Shown here piece after piece: positions 36,721-49,400 of a DNA stretch of 64,000 nt. Source of the DNA: Utricularia gibba (lineage: Eukaryota > Streptophyta > Magnoliopsida > Lamiales > Lentibulariaceae); the NCBI GenBank assembly GCA_002189035.1, contig NEEC01000021.1, positions 992,001 through 1,056,000 of the forward strand, given 5' to 3'. How positions within the stretch are numbered: the stretch's first letter is position 1; each line of letters starts with the position of its first letter. Position numbers and translations under genes: made by a program. Below the pieces are notes generated by a model that saw nothing but the letters and a program-made list of their open reading frames with translations, was not told where the DNA came from and searched no databases.

Positions 36721-37119
36721 AAAAAACCATCCCGTTCACGGTTCAAAATATGATTTAACTGATTGTCTTTAAAAAAAAACATTTTTTTGATGTTTTTTAA
36801 TGTATAAAAAATATCAAATCGTGATTAAGTTATAAATAAAGTATGATTTATTGTATTTTAAAAAGTGGTTCGAATTTAATCTATCATACAAGTTTTAAAC
36901 TCTGGGTTCGAGGATCTGGGCTCGAGGAACAACATAAATGGGCCGAGCCGTGCAATGAGCCTTGTCTCATTAGGACAACGGCCTGTCTGAGATTGTTTAT
37001 GGGCCTCTTACAGAGGCCCAACGATTCACTCGTGTATGAGAAAGCTCATTTTTCTTTCTCATACACAGGGAAAATTCTGACATTCATGTAGAGAAATCGC
37101 ATTTTCCCGAATCACGTCT

Positions 37120-38350
37120 TTAACTTTTCTCTGCCTGGAGAAGCTTCCCAGAAATGGCGGTAGCCAAAGCTGCCTTGAAGCTCGGGTCTTGGGTAAGCAC
37201 AGAAGCCATTTCCTCGACTAACAGCTGCTGGATCTCTAAGCTGTCCACTTTTGCTGTCTTAGCTTCTGGGGATTGCTTCTGCTTAGTCAGATCAAGAGTC
37301 ACTGTTGGGGTGAGAGTGTTTGCGCTTGTGATGTTGGTAACTGCTACTGATCCTCTACTGAGATTCTGATGCGCTTGGACTTGAGATGGATTTGGATGGT
37401 TGTGCTCTCCTTCATAAGTTGCAATCAGAATGGATTGATCCTCCATGCTTCTTTGAACCTGAGTTTCATGAGCAAAGACTGGTTTCAGATGAATCAATCC
37501 CTTTGAGGTAAGTGACAGAAGGTGTACAAAGATATGCTGCTACCTTCTTCTTAACATGACAGTTTGGAGCAAATGAACACTTGAAATAAGCTCTGGGACA
37601 AGGGTTGTCCCTAGTCAGTTTCTGCCCGTACTTCCTCCATTGATACCCATCTTTAACTATCTGCAAATCAATGAAGAAAAGCCTCCTTTTCAGTCCCTAT
37701 AGCTTGAAAATGGAGATTTGAGGTTCATGGCTTACTTACCAAGCTAGTATCAGACGCTTCTGTTCTAACATGAACCTGCGAGATCGTAGTCATTACAAGC
37801 TCCTCCCTCGGTTTCTTTATCGACTCTTGGTCACCGGAGGTGCTCTCAGATGCTCCGCCGTTGATGCTACTGTTGTCATTCCCGGCTTTCCGCTTCTTTG
37901 AATCACCGGAGGTGTTATCGCTTTCCGCTCTAGCAGAGTTCTTGGTACTCCGTAACTGGTTCCTTAATTCAGTGTACTTCTGCGACAGGAGCTTCAGCTT
38001 CTCCTTCAAGATCCTGTTTTCTTCCCCTACTCTGTTCATCTCCTCCGTCAAAGCTACCCTCTGCACAAGACAAAGCAGCGGTTCAAAATCAATATACCAG
38101 ATCCGCTTCCCATGATTCGTAGTACAACACGCACCTCTTGCTGATCAGACAAGACATAGAAATTTCTACCCAGACCCAGAAAACCATCTCGGAGCTCCTC
38201 CTTCTGAAACACACAAAAAAACGTTAGCAAAGCTGCTGAAATCACATAACCCACAGAAGGGACTTACCGGCAAGAGGGACATCTCATTACAGGGTCTTCT
38301 GGGCTTGGAATTCAGACCAGAGGAGGAGCTAAAAGGCTTGTGAACTCCAT
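37120..38350 (-). CDS. WRKY40: WRKY transcription factor, group IIa (WRKY18/40/60), probable one-base frame break
   Basis: Pathogen- and ABA-response regulator that binds W-boxes. Exons: 38350-38268, 38203-38135, 38060-37740, 37660-37544, 37458-37120; 309 residues if one base is restored. Exon 3 opens with a leucine-zipper-like coiled coil ([20 protein letters not shown]) and basic KKRK. The WRKY domain gives [20 protein letters not shown] and a C-x5-C-x23-H-x-H zinc ligand set ending EGEHNH. Here the usual V of GQKVTRDNP is L and the usual S of NPSPR is C. The C-terminal [19 protein letters not shown] is the group IIa tail. From ATG 38350 the frame ends after 12 codons; inserting one base at about 38316-38319 gives the family's N-terminal LDLN-type motif and joins the rest. 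A start at the internal Met of MSLLP is the alternative. Confidence 0.88.
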
Positions 38351-38465
38351 GAAACGAATCACCCACACAGAAGCAGCAGAGATCACAGACAGAGAGCAGA
38401 ACCCTCAAATTCGATTAGCGAGAGTGGATTGGGAGATCCCCAGCACCCTATTTGTAGATTCCCAG

Positions 38466-38580
38466 GCGTCAAAATGACTGGTTGAGCAGAAGGAAGATAC
38501 TTGCCCTGGTCAACATGCAACACCAACCAACCACGACCAAGCAGTAAAGGAGCTGCTTGACTTTTCCTTTCCTTTGACTT
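38466..38580 (-). promoter_or_regulatory. W-box cluster upstream of the WRKY gene
   Basis: Four TTGAC cores lie within about 115 bp just upstream of the start codon: GTCAA at 38468-38472, GGTCAA at 38508-38513, and TTGACT at 38557-38562 and 38574-38579. Group IIa WRKY genes are known to be auto- and cross-regulated through such sites, so the cluster probably serves that role; occupancy is inferred. Confidence 0.6.
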
Positions 38581-38599
38581 GAGCAAGTCACAAATGTCT

Positions 38600-40570
38600 A
38601 TTTAATAATAAATATTTTTTTAAAAAAAAATTAAATTATATGCCATACATATCACTCGAATTTTAGAACTATGATTACAAAATTTGATAAAATAATAAAA
38701 ATAAAAAGTGGGATATAAATATATTGTTTATTTATATAGAAAATATATATTAAATAGCATTCGGATTGGGGAGAAAGCGGTCAAAGATGCGGAAAACTTG
38801 GTGAGCCCCAGGATTTTGAACTTCCCTTGAAATAGAAAGTCAAAGATGCCATTCCTGGCCTAAGAAGAAGGTAGGTTATTTATAGTCGATATTATTTCCT
38901 AATAAATTTTATTTATTTATTTTCCAAGCAAAAATATATGTATAAAATAATTAATAAATATAAATATAAATAATATTTTTTAGAAATACCATGAGCCTTA
39001 GACGTGGTCAATGGGCGCACACCGATCTAAATCTATCTAAAAAATCTTCATCATATTAATTATTAGTTAATGGCGTGATTAATCGACAAATCCAACCATG
39101 TCGTGTTGATTATCGAAGATGAGATCAATTCAACTTCGTGTCAAATTTCGTTTTGAATATTTAAAAAGATGTTTCTGAAAAAAGACGTTCTATAAACAAT
39201 TTTTTTATCAAATATAAACTAATAAATGACGTATCAGTTTAGAAGTATTGCTATTTTATACTATTAGATATTTTTCTCATATTTTATTTTTTCAGAAACA
39301 TAGTCATACTATTGAAGTTAAGAATCCTATATACCAATAAACATATGTAAAATCTAAATACACAATAAATATTGATCGAAAATATTAAAACTCATAATTA
39401 TAATGTATAATTTGTTTATATACTAGATTATTTTAATTTTAAATGAAATGAATATGATACAATTTATTACACAACAAGCAAAATAGAAAATTATATAGAG
39501 AAGCAAAACTCTAAGATTTTATTTGATTGATGTGTTTAGATATTAGTGAATTTAAATTATTTAGATTTAATAAAGTCAAATATATAGATATAAAAATAAT
39601 CATTCCTTGGATATACGTATATAATACTTTTATATATACGTATATATATAGAATATAAATATATCCATATACCAAATAATATAATTTTATATATAAACCA
39701 ATTTTATAACTTCATATCAAACAAGTCCTAACGGATAGAACAGATGGTCCATCGATGTAATCACCATGGATAGAAATTGAGGACGAATGATGGATAGGGT
39801 TTTGGCCGCATCCCCATTTCACACCGAGCATTCATTCAAGTTCGACTCCGGAGGCTTGTATCTTTTATGTCGGCAGCCGATATGGTGGAAATTTGCAAGA
39901 CTTTTTCCCGACGGAAGTCCACGGCGGGAGTAACGGTCGTAATCCCCAATAATGTCAAATTCGTCAATTTTATTGCACTGATGGACGGTGTTGGACCAGC
40001 GTCGGTGTTGAGCGCCGGTCAACGTGTTGTCATTCGCTTACAACCGCCGAATGTCCCACTTGCACGTTCTCCCTGTCTGCTGCCTCCTCCAAATTTAAAT
40101 CATAATTGAACTCGAAGTTTTAATGGGTGTTTTAAAAGAATACCGAATGTACGTTTCTCTTTGACATATCAAATCTTTTTTTTTCACATCGGATGCGTAT
40201 TTTTTTTACATAGTAATTTGACAATAGTTATTTTAAAAAAAAAAACCTCCTTGTTCAATTCATATTTATTGTCAAATCATAGAATTAATTCAATCTATTT
40301 AAGTAATATTTTTATTTTTAAAATATTATTAATTTAATTCAATTTAAATATATGATTACACGGAAAATATTTTTGGATTCAATCCGTTATTTGCACCATT
40401 CAAAGCCCAGCCCAACATATGCACCGTGGAATCCGACGCACGACACGTGGTCGCCGGCATGTCGTCCATTCAGATGATTCCACGTCATTATGAACACCTG
40501 GCGGTGGTTTATTGGCTAGCTTCATTGGGCCTATGCCACGTCATCTTAGTTATACGATTTTGTTACCTAG
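38600..40570. other. AT-rich intergenic DNA
   Basis: No supported gene. Contains a weak copy of the family 1 repeat (39348-39465) and a less AT-rich island at 39760-40110 with short unassignable frames on both strands. Confidence 0.55.
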
Positions 40571-40584
40571 ACGAGGATCCACAC

Positions 40585-40596
40585 CCATATATAAAC
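40585..40596 (+). promoter_or_regulatory. TATA box of the SDF2 gene
   Basis: CATATATAAACT sits about 250 bases before the chosen start codon. It implies transcription starts near 40620, which excludes the upstream ATG at 40512 as the translation start. Confidence 0.5.
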
Positions 40597-40841
40597 TCGT
40601 ATCGCCTCAAGATCCCATTCTTTTCGGAACTCCGTGTACGGTAACCGAAGAAGGTCCAGCCGTGGCTCCCCGCGATCACAAGAATCCTCAGAGCAACCTC
40701 ACGCGAAGGAAATCGGCGCCGGAGAACGCCTCATCATTCACCTCAAGGCCGCCTGGTTCTCGAATAGTTTACAAGGACTCCATTGACCCAGGGGATTCGG
40801 ATCTCGTGCCGCCGTTTTGGCAGAGGACTTGGTTTGTAGTT

Positions 40842-42053
40842 ATGCTACTGACTATGGCGGCCGCGTCCTTTGGCGTTGCGATGGTCCTGTTGTTTTCTTT
40901 GTACTACGATTACTCCGCACCGCCTGTTTCCGCCGCCTCTGAAGGCGCGCAGGTGAGACAATTTAGTCGTGTGTTTCCGTATGTGTTGTATTGCCGATTT
41001 TCCGTTTGGTGAGATGATTATGTGTAATTGGAGGGGGATTTATTCGAAGAAGCACATTGTTTTTACAGATAAGTCTTTGGTTTTCATGTATTGTTGCAGG
41101 TTACTTATGGTTCAGTTATCAAACTGATGCATGAGCAGACTAAGTTCAGACTCCACTCACATGATCTTCCTTATGGTTCTGGTAGTGGGCAGCAATCCGT
41201 CACTGGTTTTCCAGGTGTTGATGATTCTAGCAGCTACTGGGTAATAAAAGACATTGCAACTTCTTTTTCCTAGTGCTTGCTGCAGCAATGAAAAGGTTTT
41301 GATTGTGTTTTAACATCATCACAGATTGTTAAGCCTGTACCTGATATATCTGCAAAGCAAGGAGATGTGATCAAAAGTGGAGAACTAGTAAGATTGCAGC
41401 ATATGAGAACCGGGAAGTGGCTGCATAGCCATTTTTATGCTTCCCCCATATCTAAAAACATGGAGGTTTGTACTCCACAAACAAAGTATTCCATTTTCTT
41501 TCTTACAATATTGCAGACCCTGTGATGTAATATCTTCTGTTGTGGCATGCGGGCTAAACTTACTTGCAACACAATCAACAGGTCAGTTGCTTTGGTGGGG
41601 AAGAAGAGTCTGATACTGGGGACTATTGGAGGTCAGACCCTTGATCATGAAATTAGCTGAAGCTTCACCAAACATGTGTTCTGCATGATTGTGACTCTAA
41701 ATCCACACTTCACTGTAGAGTTGAAATAGAGGGAAATGGAAATACATGGAAGCAGGAACAAAGGGTGAGACTCCAGCATGTAGACACAGGTGGATACCTT
41801 CACAGCCATGCCAAGAAATACAACCGTATTGCCGGTGGCCAACAAGAGGTAACATATACTTACGAAGTCCCGGATTCATTCAGATCCTTTCCATGTGTAC
41901 ATGGAGTCCCTGTGGTTTGAGTTTCTTGTATTAAGGCTTAAGAAACTGTTACTGTTCTGACTCCTAAAGGTCTGCGGTGTTCATGATAAGAAGCCGGATA
42001 ATGTTTGGCTGGCAGCAGAAGGCGTTTACCTTCCTGTCAACAAGAGCAAGTGA
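40842..42053 (+). CDS. SDF2: Stromal cell-derived factor 2-like protein (MIR domain), ER
   Basis: ER-lumen protein of the SDF2/ERdj3B/BiP quality-control complex. Exons: 40842-40952, 41100-41240, 41325-41465, 41582-41631, 41719-41848, 41970-42053; 218 residues, equal to the Arabidopsis protein. The N-terminus (MLLTMAAASFGVAMVLLF) is a signal peptide. Three MIR motifs follow: SVIKLMHEQTKFRLHSHDLP with YGSGSGQQSVTGF, then LVRLQHMRTGKWLHSHFY, then RVRLQHVDTGGYLHSHAKKY. The conserved end is DNVWLAAEGVYLPV. The reading frame stays open for 330 bases upstream without a stop, so a longer signal-anchored form starting at 40512 is formally possible, but the TATA box and the length match favour 40842. 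Intact. Confidence 0.92.
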
Positions 42054-44810
42054 TGCTGCAGCATGGAGTCGATCATCACCAGAGGAGAGCTGGCTCCTTG
42101 GTTGAAATTGATTTTGTGTTGAGGTTCGTTTAGCTTAGTTTGCATGAAATTTGGGGCATTCCATAGTCATGATAGGGGTTAAAATCATAGGTTTATTCTA
42201 TATTACATTTACAAGGTATTTGATAATATAGTATAGAATATGTATATTCAAGTTTATATATAAGCCATTATTTGATTAACTAAGATATATATGTGAATTT
42301 TATATTATTATATCAATTATATATTTATTTATTATGTATGATATATACAAATAGAGGAAGAGATTTAATTATATCTATATCAAAACATATTTTCTTATTT
42401 ATATCACTTCAAAAATTATTATGTATCTATCTCTATTTTTATATATCAAATATTTTTTCAACTTTTTGATTGTTATATGTTAAACTTTTATTCTCTAATG
42501 TTAAACATATAATTTATTATATATCTTACGATTAAATAAATAAATAAATATATATATATATATTATATTTAAATATACTAATATCTTATTATCAGATAAA
42601 TTATTAATTTCATCAGCCAACACACATTCCAACTATTTGTATATTTTATGTAATTTAGAAACAATTTCAAACAATTTTATTAATAAATATGAGTCAATTT
42701 TGTTTCAAAAAATTAAGAATTATTTATTATTTTCAAGAAATTAAAAAAATTCAACCTCTCAAATAATTCTCCAGCAACTATATCAAGATATCGTCATCAC
42801 GGGCCCGCCTCATATGCTTTGGGGGAAAAGTAAAGTGCTTTATTTGGATTTTCGGGAATAAAATAATAGAAACATTGGTTGGGAGCACATGAAAGGATAA
42901 GTTCGGAGTATCATTATTATTATTATTATTATTTTAATAATTGAGTTTGACCGACATCCACGTGGGCATTTGGCCATGTGTAGTTTTCTGGTTTTCTTTA
43001 TATTTTATTAATACTAAATTTATGATTAATTATCATAATGTGCAATTCGGTAAAGGAATATATATCTTTAATTATAATAACTAATTTCGATTTTTATTAA
43101 TATTAAATCGTAGGTTTTAATTAAATGGACTTGTAGGTAATTAAGGATGAAGCTTGGCATGTTTCTTAGTCTAGACTAGTGCTAAGTTCAAGTAGTGACA
43201 TAATTTGGATCCCGATTCTGCCTATATATCTTTGTTTTAAAGACTATAAGTCAATAGTTTTGAATAATAAACTATTTAAGATAATAATTAGAATAAAGTT
43301 GAACTATTTAAAAATATAAAAAAAAATAAATCACAACTCAATAATAGTTAATTTACGATTCAACTACAATATAATCATATTTTAATGTTTTTTCATAATT
43401 TTTTATAAAGTTGTGGTTCGATCATGATTTAAATCAAGTATTTTTAGTATCGTAAAATAAATTCAATTATGCGAGTATATCTTGTAACATACTATACTCC
43501 ATATTTCAAAATTAGTTTCAATATCGAATTAGTTGGATAGCAATTCAAATTATAATCGAGGTTGAATCATTCAAATTTGAGTTTGGTTGATCAATACATA
43601 CATTATTTTTAATTTTTTGTTATGTTTGCATAATATTTATGTATTTTAATAAAAAAATATCGAACTATCTAAAAATTAATCGGTATTAAATATGCGTATA
43701 AATTGATTTTATAACATGGATATTATTGGGTAGCATACAATAATTCAATTATGACTCGCCAACACAATTATTTTGTTTGCAATTTATTATATGCTGTTTT
43801 TAAAATTCAATTCCATTAAAGAATCATTCTGATCTAGAACCTGATTTGAACCGGTCATCTTAGTTTGAATAATGAAGACATTTATTATTTTTTAAAATTG
43901 TTTTTATATACTTTTTAATATCAAAATACCTGAATGAATATCTCTAATCAATCCAGACTTAATAAGTCCTACATTCTCATTAATCGATCAATTTTGAAAC
44001 ATCGGATTAACGTTTCATCACTTAACCAACACAATTGATCAGTAAATGTTGAAAATCGAAATAGAACAAAAAATAGATGAATGTCACAATCCATTCTTCT
44101 ATTATACAATATTATTCATATTGTATATTCAACATTCACGGTTTTATATTTTCTTTGTTTTAAAAAAAACTCATAAAATATTAAGATGATCTTTTTATTT
44201 AAATACGTTAGTCATATGAAACTAATTAGTATAGTCTTCTAAACTTACATCCTCTCCATCACTCGTCGTCCTCATTGATTTTCCCTTCATACTACCATTG
44301 ACACGAGCTCAAGTTCGAATCTCATACCAATTGTCATGATTTAATTTACTTTTGTACGATATTATCCGCATTTAATATCCAACTCTAATTTTACGTTCTT
44401 CCCTTTTAATAAAATTTTTTTATACAAAATTAGGATAGCTATTTTATTTAAGTATATCATCCCATAATCAATGTGATATACTGCTACAAGGTACTTGACT
44501 TTATCTATGTTGTGAATCACGATGTAACCAGTCTTTTATGGCTTAATGCGATGAGTTCGAAATAAGTTTCAACACGGTATGTTGGAAGATATTATGTCGT
44601 AATATCATGATTTAATTAATTGTTCGATCATAGATTTAATAATAATTTGATGCTTTTTCATAATACAAAAATTAAAACACTACGATTCAATTATGATTTT
44701 GGAACACGGTTTGAACCGGTGTAACACCAATACACATTATTCTTTTCCCAAATTTAAAAGAGTAGATTGGTTACTTTATTATAAAGCGAAGGGGACACAA
44801 TCAACTAAAC
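42054..44810. other. AT-rich intergenic DNA with a TTA microsatellite
   Basis: About 2.7 kb without a supported gene. A (TTA)n tract lies at 42912-42934. Around 44280-44360 is a short segment with ACCAATTGTCATGATTTA of the kind seen at retroelement ends, but no paired LTR is visible. Confidence 0.55.
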
Positions 44811-45071
44811 TCCATTGACGTCACATCACCTCGAAATTGCTGTAGCTGAAGCTTGACCATTTTTCTGCGTCTATTGAATTGATTTTGGTCACGGGATTGG
44901 GTCCAATTTCGATGCTGCCGCACCGGAACTGCTTCGTTCCCCCGTGCCAAAAGGGTTTGAATTTGGGCTGCTTTACAGCTGCGCCGGAGCTGGGGATGAG
45001 GAGATCTGGTTGAGTCTCCGCCGCGCTCGCCGGATTCGGAAGACCCACTTTCCTGTTTTTTTCTTTCCGAG

Positions 45072-45851
45072 ATGTTTTGTTGGAGACGGCAGGAGGGAGA
45101 CCGGGGAGGCGCGGTTCCCGTTCGTCTCAGTGTCTACGATCTCTCCTCCATCAATGGCTACGCGTACTGGCTGGGTCTGGGGGTTTACCATTCGGGCGTC
45201 GAGGGTGGGTGTGGAATTCTTGGGTTTCTGGAATGGGATCGGGATCTTGAGGCCTGAATTTTGCTTTTTCTTTTTGGTGATTCTGCAGTTCATGGCGTGG
45301 AATACGCGTATGGGGCTCACGATTATCCGACCACGGGGATATTCGAAGGCGAGCCGAAGCGCTGCAACGGATTCGCCTTCCGGAAATCGATTCTGATTGG
45401 GTGGACGGAGCTCTCCGCCGCGCAAGTCAGGGAAGTGATGGAAGAGCTCGCCGGGAAGTACAGAGGGGACGCTTACAATCTAATCACCAAGAACTGTAAC
45501 CATTTCTGTCACGACGCCTGCGTCGCCCTCACCGGGAAACCCATCCCCAGCTGGGTCAATCGTCTCGCCAGAATCGGTAACTCCCAAATTCCAATCCCCC
45601 GCCCCCAAATTGGGCTTTTAGGGTTCTTTAACCTCTGATGATCCTCTCAACCAGGTGTGGCGTGCCATTGCATGATCCCCGTGAGCTTGAATTCGACGAA
45701 GGTGAGCAGTCACAGGATTGAAGAGAAGATGTGCGAAGAGGTGATCGGGAGGAAACTGATGAGCAAATCCACCAGATTTTCCGATTTATCTTCAAGTTCT
45801 TCCGAGTTTCTGTATTTCAGAGCACCATCTCCCGATTCTGATAGAAACTAG
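45072..45851 (+). CDS. DeSI-like PPPDE thiol peptidase
   Basis: PPPDE-family isopeptidase, proposed to remove SUMO or ubiquitin. Exons: 45072-45204, 45289-45576, 45655-45851; 205 residues, phases 1 and 1. The domain, about 17-165, carries the catalytic His in GVYHSGVEVHGVEYAYGAHD and the catalytic Cys in LITKNCNHFCHDAC, followed by LTGKPIPSWVNRLARIG. The start MFCW matches the family's MFCR/MFCK beginning. The tail after exon 3 (Ser-rich, basic) is variable in the family. The neighbouring NUP96 gene is convergent, 584 bases away. Confidence 0.93.
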
Positions 45852-46434
45852 GCGCCGTGTCCGCGTGTCCCCAACTCCAAAAACCTCCATTTTCCTGCAA
45901 CACGTTTGCTTTCTGTACAAACAAAGCTTTTCATTCCCAGGGTTGAAGACGATCTTACAAATGCTGCTCTGTCCGTTACATTTTAATTATTAATTATTAA
46001 TTTGTTTAAAATATAAATTATATGAATTTAAAATAAAACAAACTTTTTGAATTTAAAATTTAAAACATATTTGTTTTATAAAATAAAGTTTAAAAAATGT
46101 AAAACACATCTCAATTTCTATGTATTAAATATAAGTTTTCGTATTTAAAATAAAATTATTTACAATATATTTTTTAAAATATATAAATTAATTTGATACA
46201 AAAAAATATATAATATTTAAATCAAACTTTTGGTTCAAAATAAAACTTCTAAACATGATATCAAAACGTTTGACTAAACATGTTTCCAATCTTTTCATGC
46301 GATCATCTTAAAGCACACGAAGATTGGAATGCACACGGGGAGCATCTGCTTGGTGCTGTAAGCTCCAAGTTCAACACATCGGCATGAAGATTGAAGCCCG
46401 GCGAGAGAACAAGTGTCTTGGGGAGGGAATCAAA
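45852..46434. other. Spacer between convergent DeSI and NUP96 genes
   Basis: AT-rich and without a gene; contains both 3' UTRs. Confidence 0.6.
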
Positions 46435-49400
46435 TCAGTCTCTTGTTGCATCACAGAGGAACGATGTGAAAAGAGAAGCAGCATCTTTCAGATGGTGGGA
46501 ATGAAGGTCTTCTGGAAGGGGAGCTCGGAAAACCGTGTCGAAGCAGCGGAGCTGAACCTCATAGGAGGAGCTTCTACCGGAGCTCGAAAGAAGGCGGTTG
46601 CAGACTCCCTCGGCCATCTTTGAGAAGACAACCCTGGAAATGAGTACAGGCACAAACTACATTGTTAAGAGATGACTGATAATAAGGCCAGACGGTATGT
46701 GCCATGCCTAGAGCTACTAGCTGAAGTAATAAATCAGATATTCCTTGTGCTTTACTACTACTGAATGTTCCCCTTCATCTTCTTATGTTCACACATGGTA
46801 TAGAGAAGCACTTAAGCATCCTAGTGTACGATGCGGATGTGCAGAACGAACTAGGCACATCAGATAGTGTGGTGGAGGTAAAGAGACACACTCATGAGGT
46901 AAACAGCTTCAGACTTGGGAATATTGCTATGATAATTATATTCCTAGGTTAACAGAACCAGGCATGGAATCTAGGAACAGATGAATTGCATTACCTTCCC
47001 TCGACTGAAAGCTTGCTGCCCCAGACCACGAGAGATCGGTTTATGCGATCTATGAAGTTTGAGAAGTCAGCATTTTTGCTTTCAAAAGTGCCCTGTCAAA
47101 AGAGTTCTTCAGTTTCATAGGAGAAATATCCTGTTCTGAACTTCAACAAGATAAACCACCTGATCACTTTATGCTTCTGTAGTTGTAAACCACTTAGAAA
47201 TAACCAGAAATATGGAAAGACAGTGTAAATTCAGTTAGGCATTAAAAAAATTGAGTGACACTAATATACAGTTATGGTTTTGATATGAATAGTATGCTAC
47301 AAAACAGGACCGTACCGGTTCGGACATAGGATCACCATCTTCCCCGAGAAGCCTGTCAATGAATAATATGAAATATAAATGCCAGCACCAAGGTCCCAGT
47401 CCTCGATTTCTGGTTTATGCTCTTCCATGGAAATAGCAAGACTCCATATCTCTGTGTGTTTTCCTGAAAATAAGCAATTTAACATGATGGTACCAATAAA
47501 TGTGTCTGCAAATACTGGATCGTCCACAGCACTGATAGAAATGAATCTCGTATCATTCTTAAATCATGCATTACTGGTTCCTTACAAATTTTAATGCATT
47601 AAAAATATCTCTATTGCTAGGCCACATGGGAACATCAATTTTAATTTGATAAACAGATTTAGAAAGTGTTCGCCGTATGGGAACCATAGAAAAAAATAGC
47701 CTCCTTACCAGACAAAAACAGGGAATGCGCAACTGAAGTCATAAAAATTGAATGTGCCTTCTGCCAGCTTCCACAAGCAAGAAAGTTCTGTAGTGCTTTA
47801 GGATAGTCACCAAGATAACTTGAATATATTGCCTACAATAAGAAGAAAAAAGTGCAAATAATAATTGGTACAACTGGATATAGCATGACTAAAAGAGAAC
47901 ACCAGGACGTGATCATAGAGAAGGCACCTTGGAACATCAAACCCATTCTAACGAAAATATAAGACAGTAAGTGCAAAGACTCACCAAAGCTTCATGTAGC
48001 CAGGAGGAAGGGATACCAAGATTTTCAATGAACTTCCATTGTGATTCCTGAGCACTCCAGACCTCACAATACTGTGAGAGGATTTCCCTTATAATAGTTA
48101 TATGCAAATATGGGCAGTCTTCACGATGAGGGATATGAAGCACCACATAAATAGCCCAGTGACAAAGCCCAGCACAAAGCAATTGGGAAACAAATGACAT
48201 GTCCAGAATATGGAAATCATTAGAACTGAATGTTCCAATGGCTTCTAAAATTGCACGCTGATGCCAAATCATGTGATAATCAAGTGGATCATCCGTTGAG
48301 GCAGATGCACTGAACATGGTCTTGAGAACGCCAAAGTCATTCTCTTGTTTTGCATGAAGAAGCATAAGATAGTAAGCCAAGTCAAAATGGCCATTGCCAT
48401 CCCAGCTGATGGATTCTTCTGCAGGACCTTCATCAATGTAGACAGGAACAGGGTAAGGAGCTTTTCCTTCATTGAGAAGCTTCTGATAGGTATTAAAAAT
48501 ATCAGGCAGGGAACTCTCAGGTGGAAGTTGATACCACATTAACATCCCAAGAACCGCTTCCAGTCAATTTCTGCACCTCTTAATGATCCACGAATATTCC
48601 CACCCAGCAACTCAAGGAGCCTCAATCTATCATCCTCAATAAAATTAAAATCCAAGCCATTTTTCCTCCAAAGATCAAGCTGATGAGCAACATTTGCACG
48701 ATTCAATGTTGAACCCCCTGCTTGACTCAAAATACAGGATAGTCTTACATCTCCTCTGAAAGCAGCAAGCTCCACAGCAGTATCAAGCTGTCGTCCACTA
48801 AGAAGAAAGAATATGTGGTCAAGATAATTTGCGTCATCCAAAAGGCTAACATCTGCCTGTACGCGGTGGTAAACACTTTCTTGAAGCCAATAGCTGAATT
48901 CTGCTCGTCTCAAAAGTGGAAGAGCATCCTCATCAACATCAGGGGTTTCCAACTGATCATATATCATATCCTCCTCCTCATCCACCAACTTCAGTTGCCC
49001 ACTAGCTTTTCTCAAGGAAAACAGAACTTTGATCAGTTCCCAAATCAAAACTTGGTGCATCAAAGGCACACGCAACGAAGATGACAGCATTGGCACCTCT
49101 AATTGCCGGTCAATTATGTTTATATACCTCCTACATGTATCAGCAAGAATGAACCGATCACATGTGATCTTTCTAAGGGTCAGGTGGGACGTTTCAAGTT
49201 CCAACTGCTTAGTTTGAAAACTTAGTTCCTTATGAAGTTTTAGGGGAGAAATGAAACAGAAGTCTAAAAGCTCTTCTGCAACCTCATTTCTCTCATCTCT
49301 TATGGCTTTGTCCACTGCAACCTTTTCAAGATTAACCACAGACGATAAAACAATTTCATTTCCAAAACTGAAAACAGGTTTACCAGAATGGACAAGAGTG

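Noticed and set aside
44300-44345. GTTCGAATC-like segment suggesting a tRNA T-loop
   Set aside because: No acceptor or anticodon stem can be folded around it.
48539-48545. NUP96 as two overlapping genes (stop and ATG overlap)
   Set aside because: The two frames together make one continuous NUP96 solenoid; the overlap is produced by a missing base.
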